Assembly (NCBI RefSeq): GCF_047663525.1
Contig: NC_092600.1
Coordinates: 8,715,501 to 8,779,500 of the forward strand
Origin: Anas platyrhynchos
Taxonomy: Eukaryota; Chordata; Aves; Anseriformes; Anatidae
DNA: 64,000 bases
Direction: 5' to 3'
Below are positions 11,538-23,850 of the stretch, piece by piece; within the stretch, counting starts at the first letter, position 1; the number at the start of each line of letters is the position of its first letter. The notes beneath the pieces were generated by a model that was given only the letters and a program-made list of their open reading frames with translations, did not search any database and had not been told where the DNA came from. Both the position numbers and the translations under genes were made by a program.

Positions 11538-13867
11538 GTTTTTGAGCATGGAGCTAAGCAGGCCCCAGGCAGTAATGGGTACATGATGAATAACAAATCC
11601 ATCCAAAGCATCAAGCATGAGTCAACCCAGATGAAGAGTTCCTCTGTTCCCCTCCCTCCCAACCCCACCCCCCTCAGCACTTTGGCTGTTCCTTGGGAAA
11701 CCCATATGCATTATGAGGGTGTCCATAAAACAAACAACATTTGGCTGGTTTTTTGAAGAAACCTTGGAGAGCCCAAAACTGGCTGTGTGGGCTGAGTCCT
11801 CAACAGGGTACAGTAACCGAAGCAAAAAAGAAGCCTCCTCCGGGGCTGCTACAGCCTTTGGGATGAGGGAAGCGGAGCAGAAATCTTTGTAGAAAAGCTA
11901 TTTACATCTGTTTGACCCTTGTAAAACAGGTCTCCAGGTTCTCCCCCATTTAGAGGCATTTGGATGACGGTCTGCAACAATCAGCTGGATCCTTCCCGGG
12001 GGGAAGAAGCAGTGCAGAGCTGGCACAGGAGCCACGGAGCAGCGGGTGCAGTCAGAGGAGCAGTCCCACCTGCTCTGCGAGGCTGAGGCCAGAGGGGCTG
12101 GCAGCAGGCTCCCTGCGAGGCCCATGGCACCAGCTGCAGTGCCACCTCTTGGCTCGGGTTTGCAGAAGAGGCCAATGAAAGTGAAAGACACCAGCACCCT
12201 CCTCCTGGCTCCACCTGGCCACCCCCTTCCCGGACTGGCTGCTTATCTTCTCCCACGCACGGCCCTTTGATCTGTGTGCCAAGCCCCGGCCTGCTCCAGG
12301 AAGGCTGAGCGGCCCAGGGACTGCCAGTGACTGCAGGGCTGCTGCTTAGCTCCAGGCTGCCACATGGACAGGTGGCTCCGTGGTTGTTCTCCCCTTGGTT
12401 TGTCCCAAATGTCCATCAGAGGCCCACAGTTTCACCCGTCCCAGCACTCGCCCTGTCCCACATGCCGGCTGCAGACCCAGGAAAGGCAGTCCCATGAGGT
12501 GCAGAGAACAAGCATCCCATGTGCTAAGCTCAAGAGAGACCAGGAGAAACCCCTCAGCCCTTGCTGAACCCACAGAGACACACACACAAGGGCACAACCC
12601 ACCCAGCAGCCAGGCCCAACTCTGAGCAGCTCCTGCTGCTGCCTTGAAGCCAGGCTCAGGCAGCCCCCTGCTCCATTGCTACCCAAATCCTCCCCCAGAG
12701 ACTAGCACCATCCCCAATTCTCCCTACATCACAAGAGGGACAAAAGCACAAGGACCAGGCACCACAAACCATGGAGAAATGAGGTGATGGAGACCAGACT
12801 TGCCCTGTCCTACATTCAGCAGTCTCCCAGCAGCTTTGTGCCATGGAAGCTAGTCAGCAGGGCCCACAGGCAGGAGCAGATAAATGCTGGCCCACCCCCA
12901 CATGCTCCATCCTTCCAGAAGGAAAACCCTGAGTCTTCGGCCTCATTCAACACAGGTGCCAACAGCCAGCTCTGCTGCTGGCTTCTGTCACTGCTCCCCA
13001 TCCTGCGGGATGGAGTCTCACCCTGTTCTCCCCAGTCCACTACAAAAGAAAAAAAAAATGCAGTTTGACCTCCTTCTTCCAGTGTGGATGCCCTGTTTGC
13101 ATGATGATGCCACACCACATATAGAGGGCTCATGCCAAGGGCTGGCACGCAGCTCCCCGGAGCACGCTGCCCCCATCCCAGATCCCCAGCTCCCCCTTGC
13201 TGGGAACGGGACATCCCACCGTGACTGGGGCTCCTGGCTAGGCTCAGCCCCAGCAAGCACCAGGCAAACATCGCCACCACCTCCTTCAGCCTGTTGAGCA
13301 ACCAGCAGTGGGTGGACACACACCCAGGCTAAGCACAGCTCCAGCACCACCGCCCCCACCCGCCAGGGCTTACCCAGGTCTCCAAACACATTCTTGCTTT
13401 GGGTACACCGGTTCTCACGCTCCTCCCCGGGAGGGAGCCCACATTGCTCAACCCCCTGCCCCACTCCAGTTCCAGTTTCCCCTGCCTCGAACCCGGAACT
13501 CAATTTCACTCGTCACAAAACGTGCTGGCCCTTCCTGCCCACGCAGCCCCGGCCCAAGGACTGGGGGGACAGAGCAGCGTCAGCCCTGCAGCTGCCCCTC
13601 ACTACAGGGCTGCAGCACCACAGCCCATCCCTGCAAGCCAGGGACAGGTTAACCTGGGACTTAATGAGAAGGGAAAGGTCTTGGTGTTGCAATTGCCATT
13701 CAGATCCTTCTAATCCTTGTGTTTGACTGCTTCTGAACACGGGAAGCACCTGACATCTGAACAACAGAAGTTTTAAGGCTCACAATGCCTTCTCAGCACA
13801 GCCTTTACCTCCACATGACACATTCAGCTGTTGCAATCTTGGTTAGCACTCACCTAACCTATTTCAG

Positions 13868-14045
13868 CTTCAAAGCACTTCGCAAACATTAACCAATTAA
13901 TCCTCTCACCACCCTCAGAGGGAGGTGAGCATCTTTATTTTTATCCATTTCCCCATCAGTGAGAAGGAGAGAGTTCAGAGCCTCTCCCAAGGCCATCCCA
14001 GCTAACTCCCAGTGACTGCGGCTGGGCTCTCAGCCCCAGGCTCTG
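13868..14045 (+). mobile_element. MIR-type (CORE-SINE family) fragment
   Basis: CAAAGCACTTCGCAAACATT followed by AATTAATCC, CACCCTCAGAGGGAGGTGAG, a T-rich segment, CCATTTCCCCATCAGTGAG, CCTCTCCCAAGGCCA and GACTGCGGCTGGGCTCTCAGC follow the order of the amniote MIR consensus (CAAAGTGCTTTACAAAC..., CCCCATTTTACAGATGAGG, TTGCCCAAGGTCA, GGGCTGGGA). An ancient, diverged copy. Confidence 0.6.
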
Positions 14046-16254
14046 GCCCTCGGATGAACGCGTGCACCTGGCCTGGTGGAAACGCTACAGCAACAGTCAT
14101 AAGTGGCTAAGCAGGGCTGTCACCGAGTGCCTTTGTTTTTCTCCATGCCCCATATGAGTTGGCTTCTTGAGCACCTTCTGTTCATCAACAACCTGGAAGG
14201 AAAATGATCCAAGACAAGTGGCACAGAGCTGGCCACCACTTCAGAGCACCTGAGACCAGCTGGCAAGCCAGGAGCACACAGGCAATGAGTGTTTGTAACA
14301 GGCTGGTGAAAAGTTCTGCATTTTGCAATAAAAAGCATAGGCCAGTGGGGATGAATCCAGAGCGTGGGGACAAATTTTGCCATGACTGAAGCTGGGCAGA
14401 TGGACAAAGCATGACATGAGCTGCTGGCAGTGCTCAACACTTGCTAAGTATTGGGGCAGAACATCCCAGCTCTTTCTACGCTCAAAAATCACATTTATTC
14501 CCTCCCAAATGATTTTCTCCAGCTCAGACAGTTTGGTTTAGGGAACCATACAAATCCTTGCAGTTATTGGTGAGGACAGAGCGCTGGAAGGGCAGCCAGC
14601 CTCCAACTGGAAGACTGCAGGAAATCAGGACATGTCACACCAGTGCGGTGTCAGCTCTCTTGGGGTACGATACGTGTCACCAGGAGTGATGCTCCCCTTC
14701 AGAGCCATCCTCTGCATCAGTCAGGATGCAATCAAACACTGCCAGCAAGCAGCACCCACATCCGCCAGGTTCATCACACACTTCCAATGTGTTAACAGCC
14801 AAAAAAAATTGTCACCTGAAGTATTTCAGTGTTGAAGCCTACATAAAAGCCCTGACATAGGCAGCATTCCCCCCTCCCCCTGCAGGTGGTGGGCAGAAAT
14901 CCCATACAGGTGGATGCTCAGGAGGGGAGGAAACATCCAGGTCCCTAATGGCTGTGTGACAAGAGCTTGGGAGAGGGAAATCAGGGTGTATGCCTGCACA
15001 AGGAGGGGATGCCCACCAGAGCTCAATGTAAGAGAACACATTTATTTCAGGGGTGTAACATCCCTCTCCAAAGGACCTGCCTGAGCTGCAGCATCGCTCC
15101 CACTCACCCATGTCAAAGCTGGCAGGGCTGGGAGGTTGCTTTTCCCAGCTCCCTTTCACTTGAGCAGCAGTCTCCATCCTCAGGGCTCCCCGCAGCACGC
15201 AGTGAAAGTCGCTCTGCTTTTGCAACACCGCTGACCCGGAGCAGGACTCCGGCTCCTCCGCCACTCTGCCAGCGGTGAGAGCCCACAATTGCAGGGCTTA
15301 CAAGGAAGCGTCAGTCTGTTTTTCTCAGCGTTTCCAATGGCTGTGGCCTAGCGCTGACTGCTGGCAATTACCATTCATCCTAAGGTCCCAAATTACTCGC
15401 TAAACACTGAAGATGTAGGAATCCCAAAGCCTTTAGGATGGAAAGGGGGCAGCCTTTAAACAATGCACAGCAACACCAGATCGATATCTGAAATTACTTC
15501 AGCATCTCAGTGAAGCAGCAGGAGAATTTCAGGCAGAAGAAACAATTCTCTAACTGCAGTTCTTAGAGGCAGTGGGGGTAGAAACCTTCCTTGTATCACA
15601 GATACAGTACCATCCCAAGGGAATGCTTTACTTAGTGTCAAGAATCACTCTGAATACCTGTTAAAACCAGCATACATAATGTGCTTTAAAGGCATTGCTA
15701 AGCACAGATCTACAGTCACAGCAACAGCTTTGCAGACAGATTCACCCACCTCCATGGGGTGTCACCTCTGCAACAGAGCTGTGGCTGCCCCCAGTCCTGC
15801 AGGAGCACCCCAGGGTGCAGGCACAGCCCGGGGCTGGCTCACAGCAGACACTGCCACCTGCTGACACCCTGGCCCAGCCCAGCCCTCCCAGCAGGATGGG
15901 TGCAGTGTTTGCTGCCAGGCAGCCCAGGATTTGGAGTTGCTGCCATGCCCCTGCACTGCGTGCACCATCCAAGTCACTGCTGTCACGCACATCTTGCAAA
16001 CCTTGTTGCAACAGGCCCTAGGTAGCAACATCATGTTAAATCCAACCCACATCCCTTATTTCCTAGGAACCCTCTGTAGCTGACATCGGTGACAGAGACA
16101 CAGCCCAAATTCAGCTGTTCCCACAAGGTGGGTAACCCACACACTTCCCCAGCCTCACCTTGGGCCAATATGATGATGCACAATGATACACAACTCCTGA
16201 TCCCCTTTTCATACAGCAATAAAAGCCAGGTCCCTGCACCTCACTGCTGCTCAG

Positions 16255-16310
16255 CAGGCTGACCTAGACTAGATAATCCCAACCCAGACACAGCCACAGG
16301 CCATTCTGTG
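16255..16310 (+). mobile_element. Possible degraded CR1 3' end
   Basis: GACCTAGACTAGATAATCC, AACCCAGAC and CCATTCTGTG appear in the order of a CR1 tail (GGACTAGATGATC...AACCCAAACCATTCTGTG). The similarity is limited. Confidence 0.3.
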
Positions 16311-17494
16311 TGCATCAAGCCTCTGTCCTCACTCAGATCTCAACAGTACTCCTCTGATCTCCTTGGCACATGTTAGTCCATATAACAAGTTCATCCAACA
16401 GTCAAAGCATCTGCATGGCCTCCACTTGCCAACACACCAGCAAAACTTTTTGCTGGAAGCTTTCCCATCCACACAAACCTCATGTGCTATTCAAACCCCC
16501 ATAGCAGCAGTACCTCTGCATAATATTCTTGGCAGCTTCTTGGGCCATTACCTCTTTCCGTGTGAGTGTACAGGACAGACACTGAGCTGTGGCCCACATG
16601 CCATCTGGCAAGGCCATCAATGTAGCGTAGGATTTGATGCCATATCCCAAGACAGTTCTTCAGGGAGGGAAGAAGACAGGTACCTGCACTGGGAAGCAGC
16701 AAGCAACAAATTGAGTGTGATTTCATCTTTCTCCCTGGATGTTTCCCAGCTGTTAACCTTTGTTGCTTATCTTTCTTGAAGATTTCCACCATCTATTCCC
16801 CCTTTTGAACCTCTCCCAATGTTCTGGGTGCATGGAGAGGACCCCAAGCTGCTCAAGAACACCAGGCAACAACATAACCCCACTCTGTTCATGCACCATG
16901 ATTAGATTGTACATTTGACATTTCAAATGCTTAGCGTGCAAGAACCCAAGATGCCCTAGGTAATGGCTGCAGTACTTAGCTTAACCCAGTAGTGATGCAA
17001 CACCCCCTCAAAGTCCCTACAAACTCCTCCAGGCAGCAGGCACAGCATGGCCCAGACAAGAATCATATCCCCAGACAAAGCCACCAGCAGCAGCCCAGGG
17101 CCCTCAGGGACCAGGAAGGCTCCTGACATTCACAAGAAGTTTCTTAATGTGGGTGGATTCTTAATCATGTTCCCAAACTTAACCTTCAACCTGCTCTTTC
17201 TCAGATAAATATGATCCTCCCAAAAAATACATTTCCTAAGCTCTTTTCAAGCCCAAGCTTGCTTTTTCACTAACTGGCCAACAAGATCCTTAGGTCACTT
17301 CCTACCAACATCCTTGACCAACATCCATTAACATTTGCTTTAAGAAGTGAAAGAGGCCAAATGATTCATGAGGACAGATATTTAAGCTGGTTTACAGAAA
17401 AGTTAAAAAGGGAAAATCTTCAGAAATAATAGTGTTGGCACGTTCTTTGTGTATGAACTACCATTATTACTGATTATTTACACTGCAGCAGTCA

Positions 17495-17682
17495 CTACAA
17501 GCCCTAGTGCCATTGTGCCAGGTACTGGATAATATGCACATGTTGAAAGGCAATATTCTTTTCCACAGAAACTATAAAGAGAGGAAAGACAAAAGACAAG
17601 AGAGCATCGTTCACATGTGGAAGCAAAACTAGAAATTAATTGACTAGCCAGGGTTATACAGCAAATGGCAGTACTCAGCTGT
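17495..17682 (+). mobile_element. MIR-like SINE fragment
   Basis: GTGCCATTGTGCCAGGTACT, a degraded middle with AAAGACAAAAGACAAGAGAG, and CTAGCCAGGGTTATACAGCAAATGGCAG recall the order GTGCCAGGCACTGTACA..., AGACAGACAAAG, TTGCCCAAGGTCACACAGCAGG...GGCAG of old amniote SINE/LINE tails. Diverged. Confidence 0.4.
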
Positions 17683-18973
17683 GCACACTAATTTGTGCTC
17701 AAAACGTGCTTATTAAATATATTAAAGCCCACGGGACACTGCCATCAGTCTGTATAAACAGCACAAGCCTATACTCCCCAATCCTCACTTAAAAGCATAC
17801 CCCCAAATCTTACTTCCTCCGCCCTGCCTCCCCCTTACAGAGGCTCTGCTCTAATTTTAGACCTAATTAAATTAAACCTCTGACTCACCTCAGATCTCTG
17901 ATTTAGGCTTACATGATCTTTACCACAAGGCCTCGCCGTGCTGTTATTTGGCAGCACTCCCCTAAACACTCCTGGCTGCTGCTTCTGCAGCCTGGGAACG
18001 ATCACAGCAGCACCAGGGAGCATGCAGAGGGCCAGAGCTAACAGGCAGGGAGCTCAGCAGAAGCAGCACCTCACGATGCGCCTGTGGTCTGCTTGCATGC
18101 AGCACAGCAGCACCACGCTGCCCTGGCTGCGTGGGAGGGATGCCCACGGATTTCGTTAACATGCAGATCTTGCTCCAGAAATCAAGACAACAGCAGCCAG
18201 ACCTCACTACTGTTACCCAGCTGTCTCATAGACAGAGGCTGCAGACACTCTCTGCACTTCTCTGAGGGGGACCAGAAGCCCCAAACACCACGGAGATTTC
18301 ACACAGCCCCTTTGTGAAAAGGGAATGGAGCGCACGGCCCAGGAAGCTCCCTCTCAAATTCTTATTCTCACAGCAAATGCTGCCAGCACAACCAGGAATA
18401 GCCAACTGACTTCTAGAGAGGTCACTCTCCTCTCGTGCTGCGGGAGACATGAGTAAGCACAGATGCCAGTGCAGGTGTTAGCGCAGCAGGGCTCCTCCAA
18501 AACCTGGCACACACCAGAAACCTGCCTGTCCACGAGCAAGGCAGATGCAGACACGCTGCTGGTGGAGGAGCTTGTTCCTCCAAGCCATCTGCAAGAGGTC
18601 CACCCGGAGAGAGCCACCTCTTCCAAAGTTACCTTACCTGCTCCCCAAAACACTTGGGTTTGAAACAGGTCACAGCCATACACAAGCAGGGCCACCCCAA
18701 GAGCACAGGCAGTCCCCTACAACCCCAAATCTCATTATTACCTAGAATTTACCTTAATTTCAAACCTAGTATTTAGCCCACAGACTTCTCAAAGCTCAGC
18801 AGTCACTGAAGGAGCCACTTCTTCCCAATACAGCCCCCAAAATACTTCCCAACACAGCCCCATCACTGCCTACCCCATTCAGGGAGCCCCCTGCTTAGGG
18901 GCACATGCATTTATAATGTCTGCAGGAGCCATGTCCCTTGGGCCAGCTGAGCTTGTTTCCCAGATTTCTTTTC

Positions 18974-18991
18974 TTTTTTTTTTTTTTTTTT
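18974..18991. repeat. T18 homopolymer
   Basis: A T run flanked by pyrimidines, about 210 bp before an A25 run in opposite orientation. Confidence 0.95.
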
Positions 18992-19204
18992 CTTTTTCCT
19001 GTTTCCCTCCTTCAGTCAGTGCTAAGTGGCACAGGAGAGCCAAATTCAATTAACAGGATTGAAAGCAATTAAGCCCCTATTGGAGTCAGGGTTGTGCTCT
19101 TTAGGCTTGGAAAGAAACTACATGTCACTGCAGCAAGATAAGCAGCAGGTGATGTCAGAGGCTTTTTATTTCCAAGGAGAAAAATTGGTTGTCTTTATGC
19201 ATTT

Positions 19205-19229
19205 AAAAAAAAAAAAAAAAAAAAAAAAA
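19205..19229. repeat. A25 homopolymer
   Basis: Uninterrupted run of 25 A. No processed pseudogene is recognisable upstream of it. Confidence 0.95.
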
Positions 19230-20698
19230 GCTGCATAATGTCTATGGGAAAAAGCATCCAATTTGGATGCGAAGCCAAATTCCCCATAGTTTGCCATGCC
19301 CGCAGGACCCACTGATGACAGCCTGGCCGGGTGTGTGGGGATGTTTTGCAAGGAGGGAGCAGAACAAATCCTTCCTGCACCTTGGGGTGCAGGCAGGAAG
19401 GGGTCTCACCCCTCATGGCAGTGCCTTGCAGTAGTTATTTTAGTTATTTCTGGCTTCCTGTGCTGTCCCTCAGCGGTTCTCCTAATTGAGGGCTTTTAAC
19501 ATTAACAGCGCTTAGCAGCTGTTGTCCTTCTGGCCTGGGGGAAGGCACCACATCTTTTATTTAAACTTCCTCCCTACGGAGGGGAATTGTGACCTGCACC
19601 CTGGTGAAGACACCCCTCTGGTGACAAGCCCTCCCTGCTCTGCCAGGGCTCCTGTTAGGCTCCCACCCCACCACCTGCCGAGCTGAGGGGTCCCTGCATC
19701 GTGCCCAAGCAGGAGCCAGGGACCCCCGCCTGGATTTGTCCTCCCAGGCCAGGCTCCACATGGCTTGGGATGAGCTGGAGGTCCCCAGAACCAGTGCAGG
19801 ACAGCAGGGAGAAGGCACTGATGCCCCAGGAGGTGATGTGACACAACATCCAAAGGGATGCTCACATCAATGCAAGAAGAAACCCATGTGTGGGAATGAA
19901 GGGGACATCACGCCCGCCTGGGGACAAGGACAAGTCCTGGGCAGGAGCTCTGCTTCTGGTTATTTTGTGTTCACCACAAACTCTGCTTTGCTGTTATTGT
20001 GGGACTGGAGGTGGTGAGAGAGAAACCACAGATATCCGTATATCTCCCAGAGGCTCCAGAGAGCAGGGCAGCGTGTCCCCCACGTGATGGGTTGTAGATC
20101 ATCTGCTCATGTCCATCTGGAGCTGCTGGAAGCCAAAGCTGCTTCGCCTCACATCTCTTGCAAACAATACATCTTCCATGTCTCGTCTTGATCTTTCCTG
20201 TGACTCTGCAGTGACACAGGCCAGCTCTTGCCTGCTGACACAGAGGGAAGGGACACAGCTGTGACATGGGGTGACACCGCCCCGTGGCGGTGGCTCACCA
20301 CAGCTGACCTCGAGGTGCACACACTGCATTGCATTCACCAAGGCGCCTCTGCAAGCCTGGGGCAGCAGGACACATGGACATGTGCCGTGCTGCCTTACAG
20401 CCCATCCAACACTGTTCGTTGGGGCCGGGTTGGGAGCAATCCTGTGTGTAGGCTGGAAAAAGAGAGAGGGGTCGGATATGGCAGCTCAGGCAGGCGGTGC
20501 GCACACCAAGCAAACTGAGAAATGGGGTGGGAGGAAGGCCAGTGGGCAACACTGAGCTTGGTGCCTGCACTTCCCAGACAGGGTGGGATCTGCACAGCAG
20601 AAAGCTGCCTGCGTCCTCACAAGAGGGCTAGGATTTAATTTTTGTCAAGGACTTGAATGTTTTGAAGTCCAGAGAGAGGCAAGAAGCAGCATGCTCCA

Positions 20699-20964
20699 AC
20701 AGCGCCCCAGGAAAATTTCAACAGTCACCAGCCAAAAGCATTCAGAGATCACAAACCAGGCCCAGATGATCATGAATCACAGCTTAGAAGCCACAAATGG
20801 TTCTTAAGCCCCTTCAGAATAATGGCATTTACCAACAGGCTCCTTTGAGGTGGTTCACATTTTCCAGCCTTCTGAAGCCGAGAGGCACTGGGCTGAAGCA
20901 GGAGCAGAGCTGCTCTGCAGTGCTGGGCCTGGGCACTGGGCGCTAAAGGGGCCATACGGCATGC
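20699..20964 (+). repeat. Inverted duplicated element, arm A
   Basis: This arm matches the reverse complement of 25876-26143. The core, 20725 to about 20934, differs from the other arm by only three substitutions and one 3-nt indel. The ends are more diverged: the last 25 nt carry about seven substitutions, and a fainter resemblance continues left to about 20629. No target-site duplication, A-tail or known transposon end is visible. The strand sign is arbitrary. Confidence 0.9.
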
Positions 20965-21689
20965 TGTCTTCTGAAGGACCCAGAGGCCTCCTCCAGGATT
21001 TTACCTCTCCAGTCCAATTCTGACTTTCTAAGTCTCATAACATTGCTTTTAATTTATAACAATATGGCATTGTAAATGCAAAGCCAGGCATCATGATAAT
21101 TACTTGTGACTTACACTCCTGGCCAGCGCTGAGCATTTGTGTAGAGGCTTCAATTATAATTTGTGCATCTTTGTTCTGCGTCCATAAACGTCCCAGGGCT
21201 CTGTAAGGCTGGAAGCTGAAGTTACAGGATCAAAGAAACTGCAGAGCCTGGGTCTGCTGAGGAAGGCTGCCCCTGCCCAACAAAGCGCCTGCTCCAGTGA
21301 AAGGACACAAATGTCAGGCAGGCACAGAATGAAGGAAAGGCACCAGCATCACCGGCTGCTCCTGGCGAGTAGATCTGTGCTGGAGAAGAGCTGCCCCAAG
21401 CAGCTGCGGAGCTGCCTTCAGCTTGGGTTTCTTCTTCTGTAGCATCTCTGAGTACTTCCTATGGAAAGCATGGCATAGCATGGGAACCTCAGCTGGCTTT
21501 TCAGAGGAAAGCCAAGTTTTTTGCTAAGGGAGGTGTGAAGTTATGAGCCAGGGGCCTCTAGAAGCTCAAAAAAGAGGAAGAAATGAAGAGAAGAGGATGC
21601 TGGCAGGGATGAATGAGGATAAGAAGGAAAAGCATACTGCAGGCAGCAGCCATGGGCTTTGGCAGCCACTTCCTCATGTAGAGGGGAAA

Positions 21690-21724
21690 AAAAGAAGAAA
21701 AAAAGAAAGAAAGAAAAAAAAAAA
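21690..21724. repeat. A/G-rich microsatellite-like tract
   Basis: AAAGAAG/AAAGAAAGAAAGAAAA-type purine run. Confidence 0.85.
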
Positions 21725-23797
21725 GTTAAAAGCTGCTTGGGAAAGAAGGTTCAGCAGTGGCTTATTTAATCTCCATTACCAGAGCAAAAGGACCGCTCCT
21801 CACATCCCTGATGGGCTGAAGACGGTGCTTTCACTGCAACGCGCCGTGCTCTCCCAACCAGGCTAACAACGTACCAGGCATCAAAAATAATGTCACATTT
21901 ATTAGGGAAGCGATTCAAGTGCAAAGCTCACCGAGGGACACGGGGAGCTGACTACATGCAGAAATCAAAGGGAAACCCTTGATTGAAAGGAAATGTTTAG
22001 CCACTATGTTCAAAGGCTGCCTAAATCAAAGACAAAATCCTTCTTTAATCAAGGCCATTGACCAAAGCTGAAAGCACACCAAGCCGCAGCACTCTCTTCG
22101 TGGCAGGGCTGCCGGCACTGATGCTCTCAGACCCCGGTGTCTTTTCCCCAAAATCTCATAGCCACATCCTCCTGCTGCTGGCCAGGACAGCAGCTCGTGG
22201 TACTCAAACCACAGCACGCTTTTGGAGGGACAATAAGCAGAAGCCATCAGCTAAGGCCCAGAGCACCTTAATTCAGCTGCCTTCAACTTTCAGCTTCTGT
22301 CTTTGAGCTTAAGTGGTCATTAAGAAGCGGAGCAAGTGTTAATCAGGCCTTGTCTAACCTCAGCCCAACCCAAGGGTCAACGGCAGGTAGCTGAATTTTG
22401 TCAGTGGTATTCAACCAACATTTATTAGCTCTGGGGAGCTTTTGCTCGGGAGGTGTGTGGCATGCTGACACACAGGAGGGTGCAGGAGCATTGCTTGCCC
22501 ATACCAAAGAGCAGATACGAACAGTCAGCAGGATGATAAACGCAACTTTATTGCAGCTACAGCAACCAGAGTTAACATTAGACACCAGCAGGGGAAGAGC
22601 TCGTCATGAATGCAATCCAAATTTATAAATGAACTTTTGAAAGAACATGCCATGAGCCTCACAGTGCTTCATGGCAGCTAGGTTTCGAGGAAGAGCCATC
22701 TCTGGAAACAGAAGCAGCGTTTCTAACCTCTACCAAGATTTTCTCTCTCTTTTTTGACATGTTCAGGATCAGAGTCCAGCAATAGAAACACTGTCACCAG
22801 CTCTAACCCACATCCGCTACTTTTTCTTTTTCCTCCCAAAATCTCATTTCTATCAGCCTGTGGAAAAAAACACCCTTCTCATTTTAAATTTTCTCCGTGG
22901 CTAATGGGAAGAAGAAATGTTGTCAGAAATGAAAGCCTCATTTCATAGCTTTCATTACTTTTCCCTTCCTTTCTGCATCTTTCTATTTTTTACATATTTT
23001 TTTCATAGCCAGTTTTTCCCACATTGCTAAGAGGCGGAGAGGTTTCTGGCAGAAAAGCCTCGTCTCCTCTAATTGTCTGAAACGGTGCAGTGAGATAGAC
23101 CTAAGAGCTTTGGCCACTTCTAGCCACATATTTCACTGAAATCAGAAACATAGCAGTGTTTTCCGGGGCCCTGGGCCGGGGAGCAAGCCACATATCAATA
23201 GTGGTTAGCTCTGCCAGCGGCACCCATGGGATTAGCTACAAATGCCAAATGTTCCTGGGGTTGCAATGGAAGTCATTTGCAATTTTCGTTTGATTGTTTA
23301 TCTACTGCATTCCAAAGCAATGGAAAGTAGTACAAAAAAACTGACAAAACTTTGACATATGTTTTCAAGAAATTAAGAAGGAATATAAGAAATGTGAAAA
23401 TATCCACGGAGAGCAGCCTAAAAAAAGCTCCCGGTCTTGGGTACATTGGGTTAGTTAAGGACCACAGAGGGAACGGGCTGTTGCTTCTCTGCTGGCTTTT
23501 GAGAGCTTTTGTGGAAGGCACTGGCTTGCTCAGCCAGCTCAGGAACCTCTCCAAGGATGGGGACTGCACTCTTTGGCCCCCCAGCACTGCTTGGCCACCC
23601 TTGTGGTGGATTTTTTTCATTGCACACAGTTGGGATGAGCCTTCCTGCAACTTGTCTCCATCACCTTCCATTCTTTTTCTGTGCAGCTCCGTCTTCTCCC
23701 AGTGCCCTGATCAATTATTCACTTACTTATAAGCAAGGTCCAGCCCTGGGTGAGGCACACGTGGACCGTGGGAGCAGGGGCAGAGCTGGGCTGTGCT

Positions 23798-23850
23798 ATG
23801 AAGGTCAGATTAGACCAGATCATCCTCCAGGAGTCTGTGACCCTGAGAAA
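23798..23850 (+). mobile_element. Possible degraded CR1/L3 3' end
   Basis: AGATTAGACCAGATCATCC and GGAGTCTGTGACC resemble the CR1/L3 terminal phrase (GACTAGATGATC...GGTCCCTTCTGACC). It is short and diverged. Confidence 0.3.

Larger units (their letters stand above)
7421..13867. other. Noncoding stretch
   Basis: No gene is supported. It holds a C-rich run at 7871-7882, the small CpG cluster at 8028-8102 and an A20 run. Open frames around 12.0-13.7 kb overlap on both strands in C/T-rich DNA and look accidental. Confidence 0.5.
14046..20628. other. Noncoding stretch
   Basis: No gene is seen. It contains the MIR-like fragment at 17.5 kb, a possible CR1 end at 16.26 kb, and opposed T18 and A25 runs at 18.97-19.23 kb. 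Confidence 0.5.

Noticed and set aside
18974-19229. Opposed T18 and A25 runs as the ends of a retroposed copy
   Set aside because: No coding or SINE sequence between them is recognisable and no target-site duplication was seen.
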